NCBI GenBank assembly: GCA_947054505.1
Contig: CAMRWU010000004.1
Location: 1 to 64,000, forward strand
Direction of reading: 5' to 3'
Origin: an uncultured Pseudomonadota bacterium
Lineage (GTDB): Bacteria > Pseudomonadota > Alphaproteobacteria > RF32 > CAG-239
Length of the DNA stretch: 64,000 nt
How positions within the stretch are numbered: the first letter of the stretch is position 1; every line of letters begins with the position of its first letter. The notes under the pieces are model-generated. The model did not search any database. It was not told where the DNA came from and saw only the letters and a list, made by a program, of their open reading frames with translations. This document shows positions 9,068 to 17,338 of this stretch, piece by piece. The translations under genes were made by a program, and so were the position numbers.

Positions 9068-10423
9068 ATGAACGTTACCGAATTAAAGTCTGAAGGCTTG
9101 AAAAACGAATATAAAGTCACGGTTTCTGCCGCTGATTTTGAAAAAAAAGTCGATGATAAAATCAAAAAAATCTCCAAATCTGCTAAACTTCCGGGGTTCC
9201 GCGCCGGTAAAGCTCCTTTTGAAATGATGAAGAAAAAATATAAAGATTCTGTTATGGGCGAAGTTTTGGAAGATACAATCCGTTTGGCAACTGAAGAATT
9301 GGTTAAAGACAAAAAATTGCGTCCGGCAATGCAACCGAATGTTAAAATCACATCTTTTGAAAACGGTAAAGATATTGAATTCGAAGTTTCTGTTGAAAAC
9401 TTGCCGAATGTTGAAATCAAAGATTTCTCAAACATTTCTTTGGATAAATTTATGGCCGAAGTTCCGGCTGAAGAAGTTGAAAAGGCTTTGAAATATTTGT
9501 CAGAAGCTCGCAAGGAAACTCAAGTTGTTGAAGGTCGCGAAGCCGCTAAAGGCGATGTTGTTATGATTGACTTTGTCGGTTCTATCGACGGTGTTGAATT
9601 CCAAGGCGGAAAAGGTAGCAATTATCCTTTGGAACTCGGTTCTGGTTCGTTTATTCCGGGCTTTGAAGATCAGTTGTTGAAAGCAAAAGCGGGTGATCAT
9701 GTTGATGTTAAAGTCACATTCCCTGAAAACTATCATGCCAAAGATTTGGCTGGCAAAGAAGCTGTGTTCGCTGTTGACGTTAAAGAAGTTCGTGAACCGA
9801 AAACTGTTGAAATCAACGATGATTTTGCCAAATCCATGGGTGAAGAAAGCTTGGATAAGCTCAAAGAAACAATTTCCAACCGCATCAAGAGCGATTATGA
9901 AAACGCTTCTCGTATGAAAATCAAACGTCAGTTGTTGGATGGTTTGGATAAAGAATACAGCTTTGAAGTTCCTGAATCTTTAGTTGATGCTGAATACAAA
10001 GCTATTTTGGAACAGTATGAACAGGCTAAAAAATACAATCAGTTGGATGAGAGCGAAAAAGCTAAATCTGAAGACGAATTGAAGAAAGAATATAAAGAAA
10101 TTGCCGTTCGTCGTGTTAAATTGGGCTTGGTCTTGTCTCAAATCGGTCAAGAAGCTGCTGTTTCTATTAAGCCGGAAGATATTAACGAAGCTATCATGAG
10201 AGAAGCTCGCAAATATCCTGGTCAGGAAAAAGTTGTTTTGGATTACTATCTGAAAAACAAGCAGGCTGTAGAAGCTTTGAAAGCTCCGATTTTTGAAGAA
10301 AAAATCATTGATTACGTTATCGGCAAAGCGAAAGTGACAGAAAAAACTGTTAGCGTTGAAGAGTTGTATAACTTCAATGACGAAGCTCCGAAAGCAAAGA
10401 AAACAACTAAAAAATCTGCTTAA
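9068..10423 (+). CDS. tig: Trigger factor
   Basis: Trigger factor is the ribosome-bound chaperone and prolyl isomerase that meets nascent chains. I start it at ATG 9068 (MNVTELKSEG, 451 aa), preceded by a GAAAGAGAAG purine tract, rather than at the TTG at 9053. The ribosome-binding tail carries the signature GFRAGKAP near residue 45. The FKBP-like PPIase domain lies at about 165-250 (VVMIDFVG and later FPENYHAKDLAGK). The helical C-terminal substrate-cradling domain ends in a Lys-rich tail. Normally clpP follows tig directly in this group; here about 4.8 kb of glycan genes separate them. The gene ends in its own terminator. Confidence 0.98.
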   Translation: MNVTELKSEGLKNEYKVTVSAADFEKKVDDKIKKISKSAKLPGFRAGKAPFEMMKKKYKDSVMGEVLEDTIRLATEELVKDKKLRPAMQPNVKITSFENGKDIEFEVSVENLPNVEIKDFSNISLDKFMAEVPAEEVEKALKYLSEARKETQVVEGREAAKGDVVMIDFVGSIDGVEFQGGKGSNYPLELGSGSFIPGFEDQLLKAKAGDHVDVKVTFPENYHAKDLAGKEAVFAVDVKEVREPKTVEINDDFAKSMGEESLDKLKETISNRIKSDYENASRMKIKRQLLDGLDKEYSFEVPESLVDAEYKAILEQYEQAKKYNQLDESEKAKSEDELKKEYKEIAVRRVKLGLVLSQIGQEAAVSIKPEDINEAIMREARKYPGQEKVVLDYYLKNKQAVEALKAPIFEEKIIDYVIGKAKVTEKTVSVEELYNFNDEAPKAKKTTKKSA

Positions 10424-10440
10424 GATTTTCTAGGTAAAAA

Positions 10441-10468
10441 AACGCTCGCAACTGCGGGCGTTTTTTTA
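10441..10468. terminator. Terminator between tig and the convergent GtrA gene
   Basis: The stem CGCTCGC/GCGGGCG with loop AACT is extended by A-T pairs. Seven T residues follow on the right and A residues lie on the left, so it can act in both directions. Confidence 0.85.
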
Positions 10469-10873
10469 TTGAAATGAGTATTTCTTATGCAAAACAAAAG
10501 TTAATATTGTTGAAACAATGATGTAAAGAGCTTGAGTGATAATAGGAGGAAGTTCCAAACAGGAAACGCTAACAAAGAGATATGCATAATTCAATAAAAA
10601 CAAAAACAAATAAACAGACCAAGCTTTAGTATATTCTCGTTTCAAATCGCCGTGACTTTGAAAGACATAATAACGCATAGTGAAAATAGAAATATTAATT
10701 GTGATAATATATTGAACAATCAACACAAAAGAATAATGCCATTTGCAAACGTCTATAAAAAAAACAAACAAAGCGTAAGCTAATAATGTGTTAAATCCGC
10801 CAACCAATAAAAAGCGAATTTTTTGATGGATAGAGAACCAAAGTTTTTCAATTTTTTTATAGAAGTTTATCAT
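10466..10873 (-). CDS. GtrA-family membrane protein
   Basis: This 135-aa protein has four predicted membrane segments and the GtrA hallmark RFLLVGGFNTLLAYALF near residue 20. The C-terminal part has a conserved helix ending in LHKKYSF. GtrA proteins are thought to help flip lipid-linked sugars (for example undecaprenyl-phosphate glucose) across the inner membrane, so that the sugar can be added to O-antigen or another envelope glycan. It is the last gene of a three-gene minus-strand operon and overlaps the preceding stop by 4 nt (ATGA). A GtrB-like partner is encoded on the other arm of this island (14292-15233). Confidence 0.85.
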   Translation of the reverse strand: MINFYKKIEKLWFSIHQKIRFLLVGGFNTLLAYALFVFFIDVCKWHYSFVLIVQYIITINISIFTMRYYVFQSHGDLKREYTKAWSVYLFLFLLNYAYLFVSVSCLELPPIITQALYIIVSTILTFVLHKKYSFQ

Positions 10874-12501
10874 TTCGCCTCAAAAATAGCAAAAAGTTGG
10901 TTTTCATATAAAAGTTTTTCTGACAAAGGAGTTTTATATTGAAACTCTTTTTTATGCAGAACCAAATCATCTTTTTCCGGTTTATCAGCCCATCTGGTGT
11001 TGTGAAAATATGGTGCGCCTAAAGACGGAAGAAAGATTCTGCTTTGGGCATCCAACGGATATTTAAATATTAATTTTTCGTTTGGAAAATAATATTTCAA
11101 AGCGCTGTTCCAAGCTTTAAATTCCCACCATGTCATAGGATTTTCTGCATTTATATAAATTGTTTTATTTTTTCTGTTATTTAAAAATTCAATTAATTTT
11201 TCAGCTGTTTCTCGATAAATTTTTCCGGATTCATTTTTATAGTTTTGATAATCGACATTTCCGGCCAAAGCCAAGAAAATAACAGAAAAGAAGATAATAA
11301 TTTTATTATTTTTAATATTGCAGAAAATATAATACAGGCAGAATACCGTCGGTAGCAAAAGATAATATGTTTTATTTTCATAGGAATAAAAACAAGGAAC
11401 AACCTTTAAAATGCAAATAATAAAGAACATAGAAAAAAAGCAACCAAAGAGAAGCCCTTCCTGAAACAAAAACATTTTTTTCTTTATGTTGAAAAGACTT
11501 GTTAAAAGTGCGATGAAAGCAATTGCTATTTCATAACGGTAAAAATAAACACTTTCTTTCATTGTTTTAATGCGTAAAGCTACATATTCGTTTTGAATTA
11601 TTCCGGATGCAGTCCATAAAAAGAGCAATGCAAAAACTAATGCCGAAAAAAAGATGAGAGTTTCCAAAGGTAATTTTCGCATTGCTTTGAACGGATGGAC
11701 AAAACTGGATAGGGTTATTTTTTCATTCCAAATATCTGCCAAGATGAGCGCAATTAAGATACCAACATACAATAGGATTACTGTTTCTTTCGTATAGAAA
11801 GCAATATTCATAAATAAAACAAAAAGCCAAAGCGCGCTTTTATCTCCAGAAAGTGAGAATTTTTTTGCATAAATTAAACTGCATAAAACCCAAATGAATA
11901 ATAGACGTTCAGGATAAACAATTAAATTAATACCAAAAAAGGATGGCAACATGACAATTGCCGTTAACATCAAAAATCGCTGAAAAACAGGAATAAAATC
12001 CGTTAGGCGATACAGCATATATACAATTAGCAACAATTGGCAAAAGACATAAAAAGCATGCAAATAAAAATGATGTGACAGAGCATATATAATATTTAGG
12101 TCAATGCCGCCAAAGGGAGATAATCTGTCTTTAAGATGAACGTAGGGGGTAACACCATTCTTAAAAATTCCGATGGTGTTAACACTCATCATATCAACAT
12201 TATTAAATAAACTAGCTTCAGATAAAAACATTGCCGTGCCGTAAAGGATGATGGCGACACAACAAAGAGCAAGCCCGAACCAATCAAAAAAATAAGAGTT
12301 GTTAAAAGAAAATTTATCTGTTGGAAAATATGGAGAAACAGGTTGTTTTATGCCAGAATAGAGCAGGCGATAAATACCATATAATACAAACATTGTTCCG
12401 CACCAGATTACAAACCAGTTTTGATAGGTTAGATAATAACTGAAGTTGCGAAAAATAGTTGCTATAATATTTTCTTGAAAGTAGGGGGCGAACGGTATCA
12501 T
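10870..12501 (-). CDS. Polytopic membrane protein, GT-C glycosyltransferase-like
   Basis: This 543-aa protein has about ten to twelve hydrophobic segments through residue 400, followed by a soluble C-terminal part rich in aromatic residues. The shape (large periplasmic loops, multiple TM helices, a soluble C-terminus) matches GT-C transferases that use polyprenyl-phosphate sugars, such as the serotype-specific third gene of gtr clusters. I do not see a motif that proves it. It overlaps both neighbours by 4 nt, so translation is probably coupled. The codon usage is strongly AT-rich. The role as the sugar-adding enzyme of the module is inferred from its place beside GtrA and a GT2 gene. Confidence 0.65.
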   Translation of the reverse strand: MIPFAPYFQENIIATIFRNFSYYLTYQNWFVIWCGTMFVLYGIYRLLYSGIKQPVSPYFPTDKFSFNNSYFFDWFGLALCCVAIILYGTAMFLSEASLFNNVDMMSVNTIGIFKNGVTPYVHLKDRLSPFGGIDLNIIYALSHHFYLHAFYVFCQLLLIVYMLYRLTDFIPVFQRFLMLTAIVMLPSFFGINLIVYPERLLFIWVLCSLIYAKKFSLSGDKSALWLFVLFMNIAFYTKETVILLYVGILIALILADIWNEKITLSSFVHPFKAMRKLPLETLIFFSALVFALLFLWTASGIIQNEYVALRIKTMKESVYFYRYEIAIAFIALLTSLFNIKKKMFLFQEGLLFGCFFSMFFIICILKVVPCFYSYENKTYYLLLPTVFCLYYIFCNIKNNKIIIFFSVIFLALAGNVDYQNYKNESGKIYRETAEKLIEFLNNRKNKTIYINAENPMTWWEFKAWNSALKYYFPNEKLIFKYPLDAQSRIFLPSLGAPYFHNTRWADKPEKDDLVLHKKEFQYKTPLSEKLLYENQLFAIFEAK

Positions 12502-13307
12502 ATATTTTTATCCTTTTTCAAAGAAAGGCGAAGTTTCTGTAAAATAACCAAAAGATACGGATAATGAAAACAAGCCTTTATATTTAAAAACTGTCTGATA
12601 TCATTTTTAACTTTATGGTCAGCTTGCCGCATTTGAGTTTTTCGATGAATGGAACAGTTTTCTCCATGCAAGTTGTAATAAAGGAGAACTTCTTGGATAT
12701 TTGCCAGTTTAAGACCGGACAGCAAAGCATCACTCCATAGTTTGTAGTCTTCTGCCGGAGTATAGTCTTGTTTATAAAAAAGATTATGATTTTTAAAATC
12801 TTTTCCTCTGAGCATGGCGCTGGGATGCATGAGTGGACAGCCTTTGAGAGCATCATATACTGTGGGAGAAGCAGGTTGTTTCCAAATCCAACCAAGATTA
12901 CGGATAAAGTTTTTGAATTTTCCTGCATTCGGATTTTTACAGAATAAACGAATAGCTGTTCCGACAGCGGAAATATCATGGTGCGCATCTAAAAATGAGA
13001 CCTGTTTTTCCAGCCGCTGCGGATGGGCAATATCGTCATGATCTATAATTGCCCAGTATTCTCCCTTGGCTAGCTGTATCAATTGATTTCTACTTTCTGA
13101 GATTCCTATGTTGTTATCAGATTTATAATATCTGATTCTTTTATCATCGAAATTTTTGATTATGTTTTCAGAAGTATCTGTAGAGGCATCATTCCAGATA
13201 ATCAGTTCAAAATCATGGTATGTTTGTTTCAGGATGCTGTTGATTGTGGCTTCTAAAAATTTTTCACCATTATACGTTGGCATTAAAACAGAAACACGTG
13301 GAGACAT
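12498..13307 (-). CDS. Family 2 glycosyltransferase
   Basis: This 269-aa GT-A fold enzyme opens with SVLMPTYNGEKFLEATINSI and continues with ELIIWNDASTDTS. An IIDHDD segment near residue 90 supplies the metal-binding DxD-like acidic site, and PAEDYKLW near residue 185 supplies the candidate catalytic ED motif. It should transfer a nucleotide-sugar residue to an envelope glycan or lipid carrier in the cytoplasm. It is the first gene of the minus-strand operon and is divergent from the methyltransferase gene across 103 bp. The acceptor and donor cannot be told from the sequence. Confidence 0.88.
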   Translation of the reverse strand: MSPRVSVLMPTYNGEKFLEATINSILKQTYHDFELIIWNDASTDTSENIIKNFDDKRIRYYKSDNNIGISESRNQLIQLAKGEYWAIIDHDDIAHPQRLEKQVSFLDAHHDISAVGTAIRLFCKNPNAGKFKNFIRNLGWIWKQPASPTVYDALKGCPLMHPSAMLRGKDFKNHNLFYKQDYTPAEDYKLWSDALLSGLKLANIQEVLLYYNLHGENCSIHRKTQMRQADHKVKNDIRQFLNIKACFHYPYLLVILQKLRLSLKKDKNI

Positions 13308-13410
13308 AAAATTATCCTATAGTTGCTACCTATTCTAATATATGTAAGATTTCTATTTAAAACAAATAAAATTTGTATAAAATAACAGCAATTTATAGAG
13401 GATAAACAAA

Positions 13411-14295
13411 ATGAAACTGGCGAAGCATAAAAATGGAGGAAGTATCTATGATCGGCATCCTTCACTGTGTGGAATGAATGATAGTTTTTCAAAAATTTAT
13501 CCGCTGGTTCCTTCATGTAGTCGAATTCTTGATGTCGGATGTGCTAATGGAGCATTATCTGAACTTTTGTATAAGAACAAAAATTGTGAAATCTATGGTA
13601 TGGATATTAATACGGAAAGTATTAAAAAGGCTAAGGCTAAAAAGGTATTTTCCGCATTGCATCAAGTTGATTTGAATACTCTGAAAGAAAATGATTTTTC
13701 AGAGTATAGGCAGTTTTTTGACTGTATTATTTGTGCAGATGTTTTGGAGCATCTGAACAATCCTTTATCAGTATTACAGATATTATGTTCATACTTAAAA
13801 TCAGGCGGTAATATTATCATTTCTATTCCTAATGTTGCCCATGCCAGCATCAAAGCAAATTTACTGTTAAATGATTGGACATATACAAAAATTGGTATTT
13901 TGGATGAAACTCATCTGCGATTTTTTACAGCTAATTCATTGCCCGATTTTTTTCAAAAGTCCGGATTGGAAATTGTAGAATTGCAATATACCCAATTACC
14001 TCCGGATGGATATCAGCCACATTGTATAAGCGAGCTTCCAACAGCCGTTTCAGCATTTATTCTTAGGGACGCTCATTCTCATATTCAGCAGTACATTTGT
14101 TGTTGTCGGCTCTCAAAGAGAACTGGGGTGAACTTGAAAAAGTATAATACTAAGTTTTTTGATGAAATTAAAACATCTGTTAGCAAAACGGAAATCAAAG
14201 ATAGAGTAAAAAGATTTATATTAACTCGCTGTCCATCATTAACAGAAAAATTAATGGCTTTAAGAAATATTTGGAATAAAGGGTTATTCAGATGA
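13411..14295 (+). CDS. SAM-dependent class I methyltransferase of a glycan cluster
   Basis: This 294-aa protein has a Rossmann SAM-binding domain. Motif I is RILDVGCANGALSELLY near residue 38, motif II has an acidic strand end (YGMDINT), and the post-motif is FDCIICADVLEHL. The following SIPNVAHAS and LDETHLRFFT segments are typical of methyltransferases found in O-antigen and glycan clusters. It overlaps the downstream GtrB-like gene by 4 nt, so the two are probably made together. The C-terminal 80 residues are not part of the methyltransferase core and are basic. A GAGGA box stands before the ATG. The substrate is unknown. Confidence 0.82.
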   Translation: MKLAKHKNGGSIYDRHPSLCGMNDSFSKIYPLVPSCSRILDVGCANGALSELLYKNKNCEIYGMDINTESIKKAKAKKVFSALHQVDLNTLKENDFSEYRQFFDCIICADVLEHLNNPLSVLQILCSYLKSGGNIIISIPNVAHASIKANLLLNDWTYTKIGILDETHLRFFTANSLPDFFQKSGLEIVELQYTQLPPDGYQPHCISELPTAVSAFILRDAHSHIQQYICCCRLSKRTGVNLKKYNTKFFDEIKTSVSKTEIKDRVKRFILTRCPSLTEKLMALRNIWNKGLFR

Positions 14296-15233
14296 AAAAG
14301 TTAGCAATTATCTTGCCGTGTTATAACGAAGAAGAAATTTTGTCGCAAACAATTAAAACAATGTCTGCGTTACTGGCAAAAATGATAAAGACCGGCAAAA
14401 TAAGCAAAGAGAGCTTGTTGTGTTTTGTGAATGATGGTAGTCGAGATAAAAGCTGGGATATCATTAAAAAAGCGTGTCTAAAAAATCCTAATATATCCGC
14501 TGTGAATCTATCTAAAAACTTTGGACATCAAGGGGCAATTCTGGCCGGAATGTATGAAGTATCTGCAGATGTATATGTAACTATTGATGCTGATTTGCAG
14601 GATAATCCGAATTGTATTCCTGAAATGTTGAAAAATATTAATTCTGGGTGTGATATTGTCTATGGTGTTCGGGATTCTCGTCAAACAGATAGTTTTTTTA
14701 AGCGAACAACGGCAGTTATATATTATCGTTTGCTAAAATTATTGGGAGTAAACATTGTCTATAATCATGCTGATTTTCGAATGATGACAAGGCGAGCCGT
14801 AGAAACATTAAAACAGTTTCCGGAACGTAATTTGTTTTTGCGTGCAATAATCCCTCTGTTGGGCTTCAAATCTGCAACAGTTTATTATGATCGAACCGCC
14901 AGACAGGCTGGTGAAACCAAATATCCTCTATCTAAAATGATGGCATTAGCTTGGAATGGGGTATCTAATTTTTCGATTATTCCTTTACGATTGGTGACAT
15001 TTTTAGGTTTTGCGATTTGTTTTCTAAGTTCGGTTTTTCTTTGTTATGTCGTCTATCGATGGTCTATCAAAGGGACAATTGTCGGTTGGGCATCTTTGGT
15101 AACAATTATTACTATTTTCAGCGGTGTGCAACTTTTATCATTAGGCATCATAGGGGAATATTTGGCTAAAGTGTTTGTAGAAGTCAAAAAGCGTCCATTG
15201 TTCATTGTTGATGAAAAAATCAATCTGTCATAA
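14292..15233 (+). CDS. GtrB-like polyprenyl-phosphate glycosyltransferase (GT2)
   Basis: This 313-aa protein has a DPM1/GtrB-type GT2 domain. LAIILPCYNEEEIL is at the N-terminus, VNDGSRDKSW near residue 46, NLSKNFGHQGAILAG near residue 75, and YVTIDADLQDNP near residue 95. Two C-terminal membrane helices (about 235-290) follow, with a final FVEVKKRP. Relatives move glucose or a similar sugar from a nucleotide carrier to undecaprenyl phosphate on the cytoplasmic face. With the GtrA-type flippase and the GT-C-like protein it completes a gtr-type triad, although here split over two divergent transcripts. Confidence 0.88.
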   Translation: MKKLAIILPCYNEEEILSQTIKTMSALLAKMIKTGKISKESLLCFVNDGSRDKSWDIIKKACLKNPNISAVNLSKNFGHQGAILAGMYEVSADVYVTIDADLQDNPNCIPEMLKNINSGCDIVYGVRDSRQTDSFFKRTTAVIYYRLLKLLGVNIVYNHADFRMMTRRAVETLKQFPERNLFLRAIIPLLGFKSATVYYDRTARQAGETKYPLSKMMALAWNGVSNFSIIPLRLVTFLGFAICFLSSVFLCYVVYRWSIKGTIVGWASLVTIITIFSGVQLLSLGIIGEYLAKVFVEVKKRPLFIVDEKINLS

Positions 15234-15315
15234 CCCTTTTTATTTTGTTAATGATTTATTGAATATTAGTATGCTACACATATATCAAAATAGTGTTTAA
15301 TATAAGGAAAAGACG

Positions 15316-15945
15316 ATGCAATACAGAAGTCCGTTAGAAATCTATGACAATACTTTGGTGCCGATGGTTATTGAACAGACATCAAAGGGCGAACGTTCTT
15401 TCGATATTTATTCCCGCTTGTTAAAGGAAAGAATTATCTTTTTGACAGGACAAGTTAATGATGAGGTTTCATCTTTGGTCTGTGCTCAGTTGCTCTTTTT
15501 GGAGTCAGAAAATCCGAAGAAAGACATCTTTCTGTACATCAACTCCCCCGGAGGCGTGGTGACATCCGGTATGGCTATGTATGATACGATGCAGTACATC
15601 AGCTGTGATGTAAACACGCTTTGTATTGGTCAGGCTTGTTCTATGGGGTCTTTGTTGCTGGCTGGCGGAGCTGCCGGCAAGCGTTTTTCCTTGCCCAATT
15701 CTCAGATTATGATCCATCAACCGTCTGGAGGAGCTAAGGGACAGGCAACGGATATCGAAATTCAGGCTAACCTGATTTTGAATATGCGTAAGCGTTTGAA
15801 CCAAATTTATGTCAAACACACCGGTCAAAAATTGAGTGTTATCGAAAAAGCGATGGATCGTGATAATTTTATGACACCGGAAGAAGCTAAAAAATTCGGA
15901 TTGATTGACCACATTGTAACTTCTCGCGAAGAACTCGTAAAATAG
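15316..15945 (+). CDS. clpP: ATP-dependent Clp protease proteolytic subunit
   Basis: This 209-aa serine peptidase forms the tetradecameric chamber that degrades substrates delivered by ClpX. The catalytic triad is visible: Ser109 in GQACSMGS, His134 in MIHQP, and Asp183 in the MDRDNF segment. The N-terminal axial-loop sequence and the hydrophobic tripod region are intact. An AAGGA box precedes the start. clpX begins 10 bp downstream. Together with the tmRNA and SspB genes near 61 kb it forms part of the trans-translation disposal route. Confidence 0.98.
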   Translation: MQYRSPLEIYDNTLVPMVIEQTSKGERSFDIYSRLLKERIIFLTGQVNDEVSSLVCAQLLFLESENPKKDIFLYINSPGGVVTSGMAMYDTMQYISCDVNTLCIGQACSMGSLLLAGGAAGKRFSLPNSQIMIHQPSGGAKGQATDIEIQANLILNMRKRLNQIYVKHTGQKLSVIEKAMDRDNFMTPEEAKKFGLIDHIVTSREELVK

Positions 15946-15955
15946 GAGATTAAAT

Positions 15956-17224
15956 ATGAGTGATAAACACGATCATCAGGACGAGATTTTGCATTGCTCT
16001 TTTTGCGGCAAAAGTCAGAATGAAGTAAAAAAATTGATTGCCGGCCGCGGCGTCTATATCTGTGACGAGTGTATTGAAGTTTGCATCAATATCGTTGCCG
16101 ATGAAATGGTTGAAATGAATAAATCCGAATTAGGTGACAGCTATGATGGGTCTTTACCGTCACCCTCAAAAATCAAGGAGTTTCTTGACCAATACGTAAT
16201 CGGACAAGAACGGGCAAAGCGAGTACTGTCTGTTGCTGTTTACAATCATTATAAGCGCTTGAACTGCCAAAAAGCAAAAAAAGATGTTGAGATAGCCAAG
16301 TCTAACGTTATTTTAATCGGTTCGACCGGTAGCGGGAAGACATTGTTGGCTCAAACCTTGGCTAAAATTTTGGATGTGCCGTTTGCCATTGCCGATGCAA
16401 CAACTTTGACCGAAGCCGGTTATGTTGGTGAGGATGTCGAAAATATTATCCTCAAATTGGTACAAAATGCCAATTACGATATTGAAAAGGCTCAGCGTGG
16501 TATTGTTTATATCGACGAGATTGATAAAATTACTCGCAAAACGGATGGACCGTCCATCACTCGTGACGTATCGGGCGAAGGCGTGCAACAGGCTTTGTTG
16601 AAAATTATCGAAGGTACGGTTGCCAATGTTCCGCCGCAAGGTGGACGTAAACATCCTCAGCAGGAATTTTTACACGTCGACACAACCAATATTCTGTTCA
16701 TTTGTGGTGGTGCGTTTGCTGGTTTGGAAAAAATTGTCAGCCGTCGCGGCAATGAAACGTCTATCGGTTTTGGTGCTAAAGTTGCTCCTAAAGAAGAGCG
16801 TAATGTCGGAGATATCATCAAAGATGTTCAGCCGGAAGATTTATTGAAATTTGGTCTGATTCCGGAATTTGTCGGTCGTCTGCCGATTATTGCTACTTTG
16901 GGTGATTTGGACGAAGAAGCTTTGGTAAAAGTTTTGACAGAACCGAAAAATGCTCTTGTGAAACAATATATCACTATGTTTGATATGGAAGATGTAAAGT
17001 TAACCTTTACAGAGGGAGCATTAAAAGCCATTGCGAAAAAAGCCATTGAGCGCAAAACCGGAGCGCGTGGTCTGCGTGCGATTATGGAAGACAACTTGCT
17101 GGAATTGATGTATGAAATTCCGGATAAGAAAGATGTTGCTGAAATCGTTATTGATGAAAAGGTCATCAATAACGGAAAGGAACCCAAGTTTATTCTTCGT
17201 AAGGAAGATAAAAAAGCATCATAA
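15956..17224 (+). CDS. clpX: ATP-dependent Clp protease ATP-binding subunit ClpX
   Basis: This AAA+ unfoldase (422 aa) feeds tagged proteins to ClpP. The N-terminal zinc-binding domain has Cys14, Cys17, Cys36 and Cys39 and is the docking site for adaptors such as SspB. Walker A is GSTGSGKT (122-129), with Ser where most ClpX proteins have Pro. Walker B is VYIDEIDKI, sensor and arginine-finger segments are present, and IGFGAKV supplies the IGF loop that grips ClpP. A TAGGAG box precedes the ATG. A terminator follows, so lon, often the next gene in relatives, is not here. Confidence 0.98.
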   Translation: MSDKHDHQDEILHCSFCGKSQNEVKKLIAGRGVYICDECIEVCINIVADEMVEMNKSELGDSYDGSLPSPSKIKEFLDQYVIGQERAKRVLSVAVYNHYKRLNCQKAKKDVEIAKSNVILIGSTGSGKTLLAQTLAKILDVPFAIADATTLTEAGYVGEDVENIILKLVQNANYDIEKAQRGIVYIDEIDKITRKTDGPSITRDVSGEGVQQALLKIIEGTVANVPPQGGRKHPQQEFLHVDTTNILFICGGAFAGLEKIVSRRGNETSIGFGAKVAPKEERNVGDIIKDVQPEDLLKFGLIPEFVGRLPIIATLGDLDEEALVKVLTEPKNALVKQYITMFDMEDVKLTFTEGALKAIAKKAIERKTGARGLRAIMEDNLLELMYEIPDKKDVAEIVIDEKVINNGKEPKFILRKEDKKAS

Positions 17225-17226
17225 AA

Positions 17227-17253
17227 AAAGCGGCTGTATAGCCGCTTTTTTTA
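17227..17253 (+). terminator. clpX terminator
   Basis: A 7-bp perfect stem (AGCGGCT and its complement, loop GTAT) is followed by seven T residues, a few bases past the clpX stop. Confidence 0.9.
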
Positions 17254-17283
17254 TTGTGTCGTTTCCAAAGTTGCGCAGTTACC

Positions 17284-17338
17284 TGCAATCATAAACGAGG
17301 CTTTCAACAGCCGCTTAATTGTTGCCACCGGCGGCTAG
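17284..17338. repeat. Short dispersed repeat, copy 1 (core GCTTAATTGTTGCC)
   Basis: A CTGCAA...GAGG segment leads into CCGCTTAATTGTTGCC, a short variable stretch and GCTAG. It is shared with two copies near 51.2 kb. It overlaps the stop codon of the minus-strand TPR gene by the palindrome CTAG. On the plus strand the core reads RLIVATGG then stop. Confidence 0.6.
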
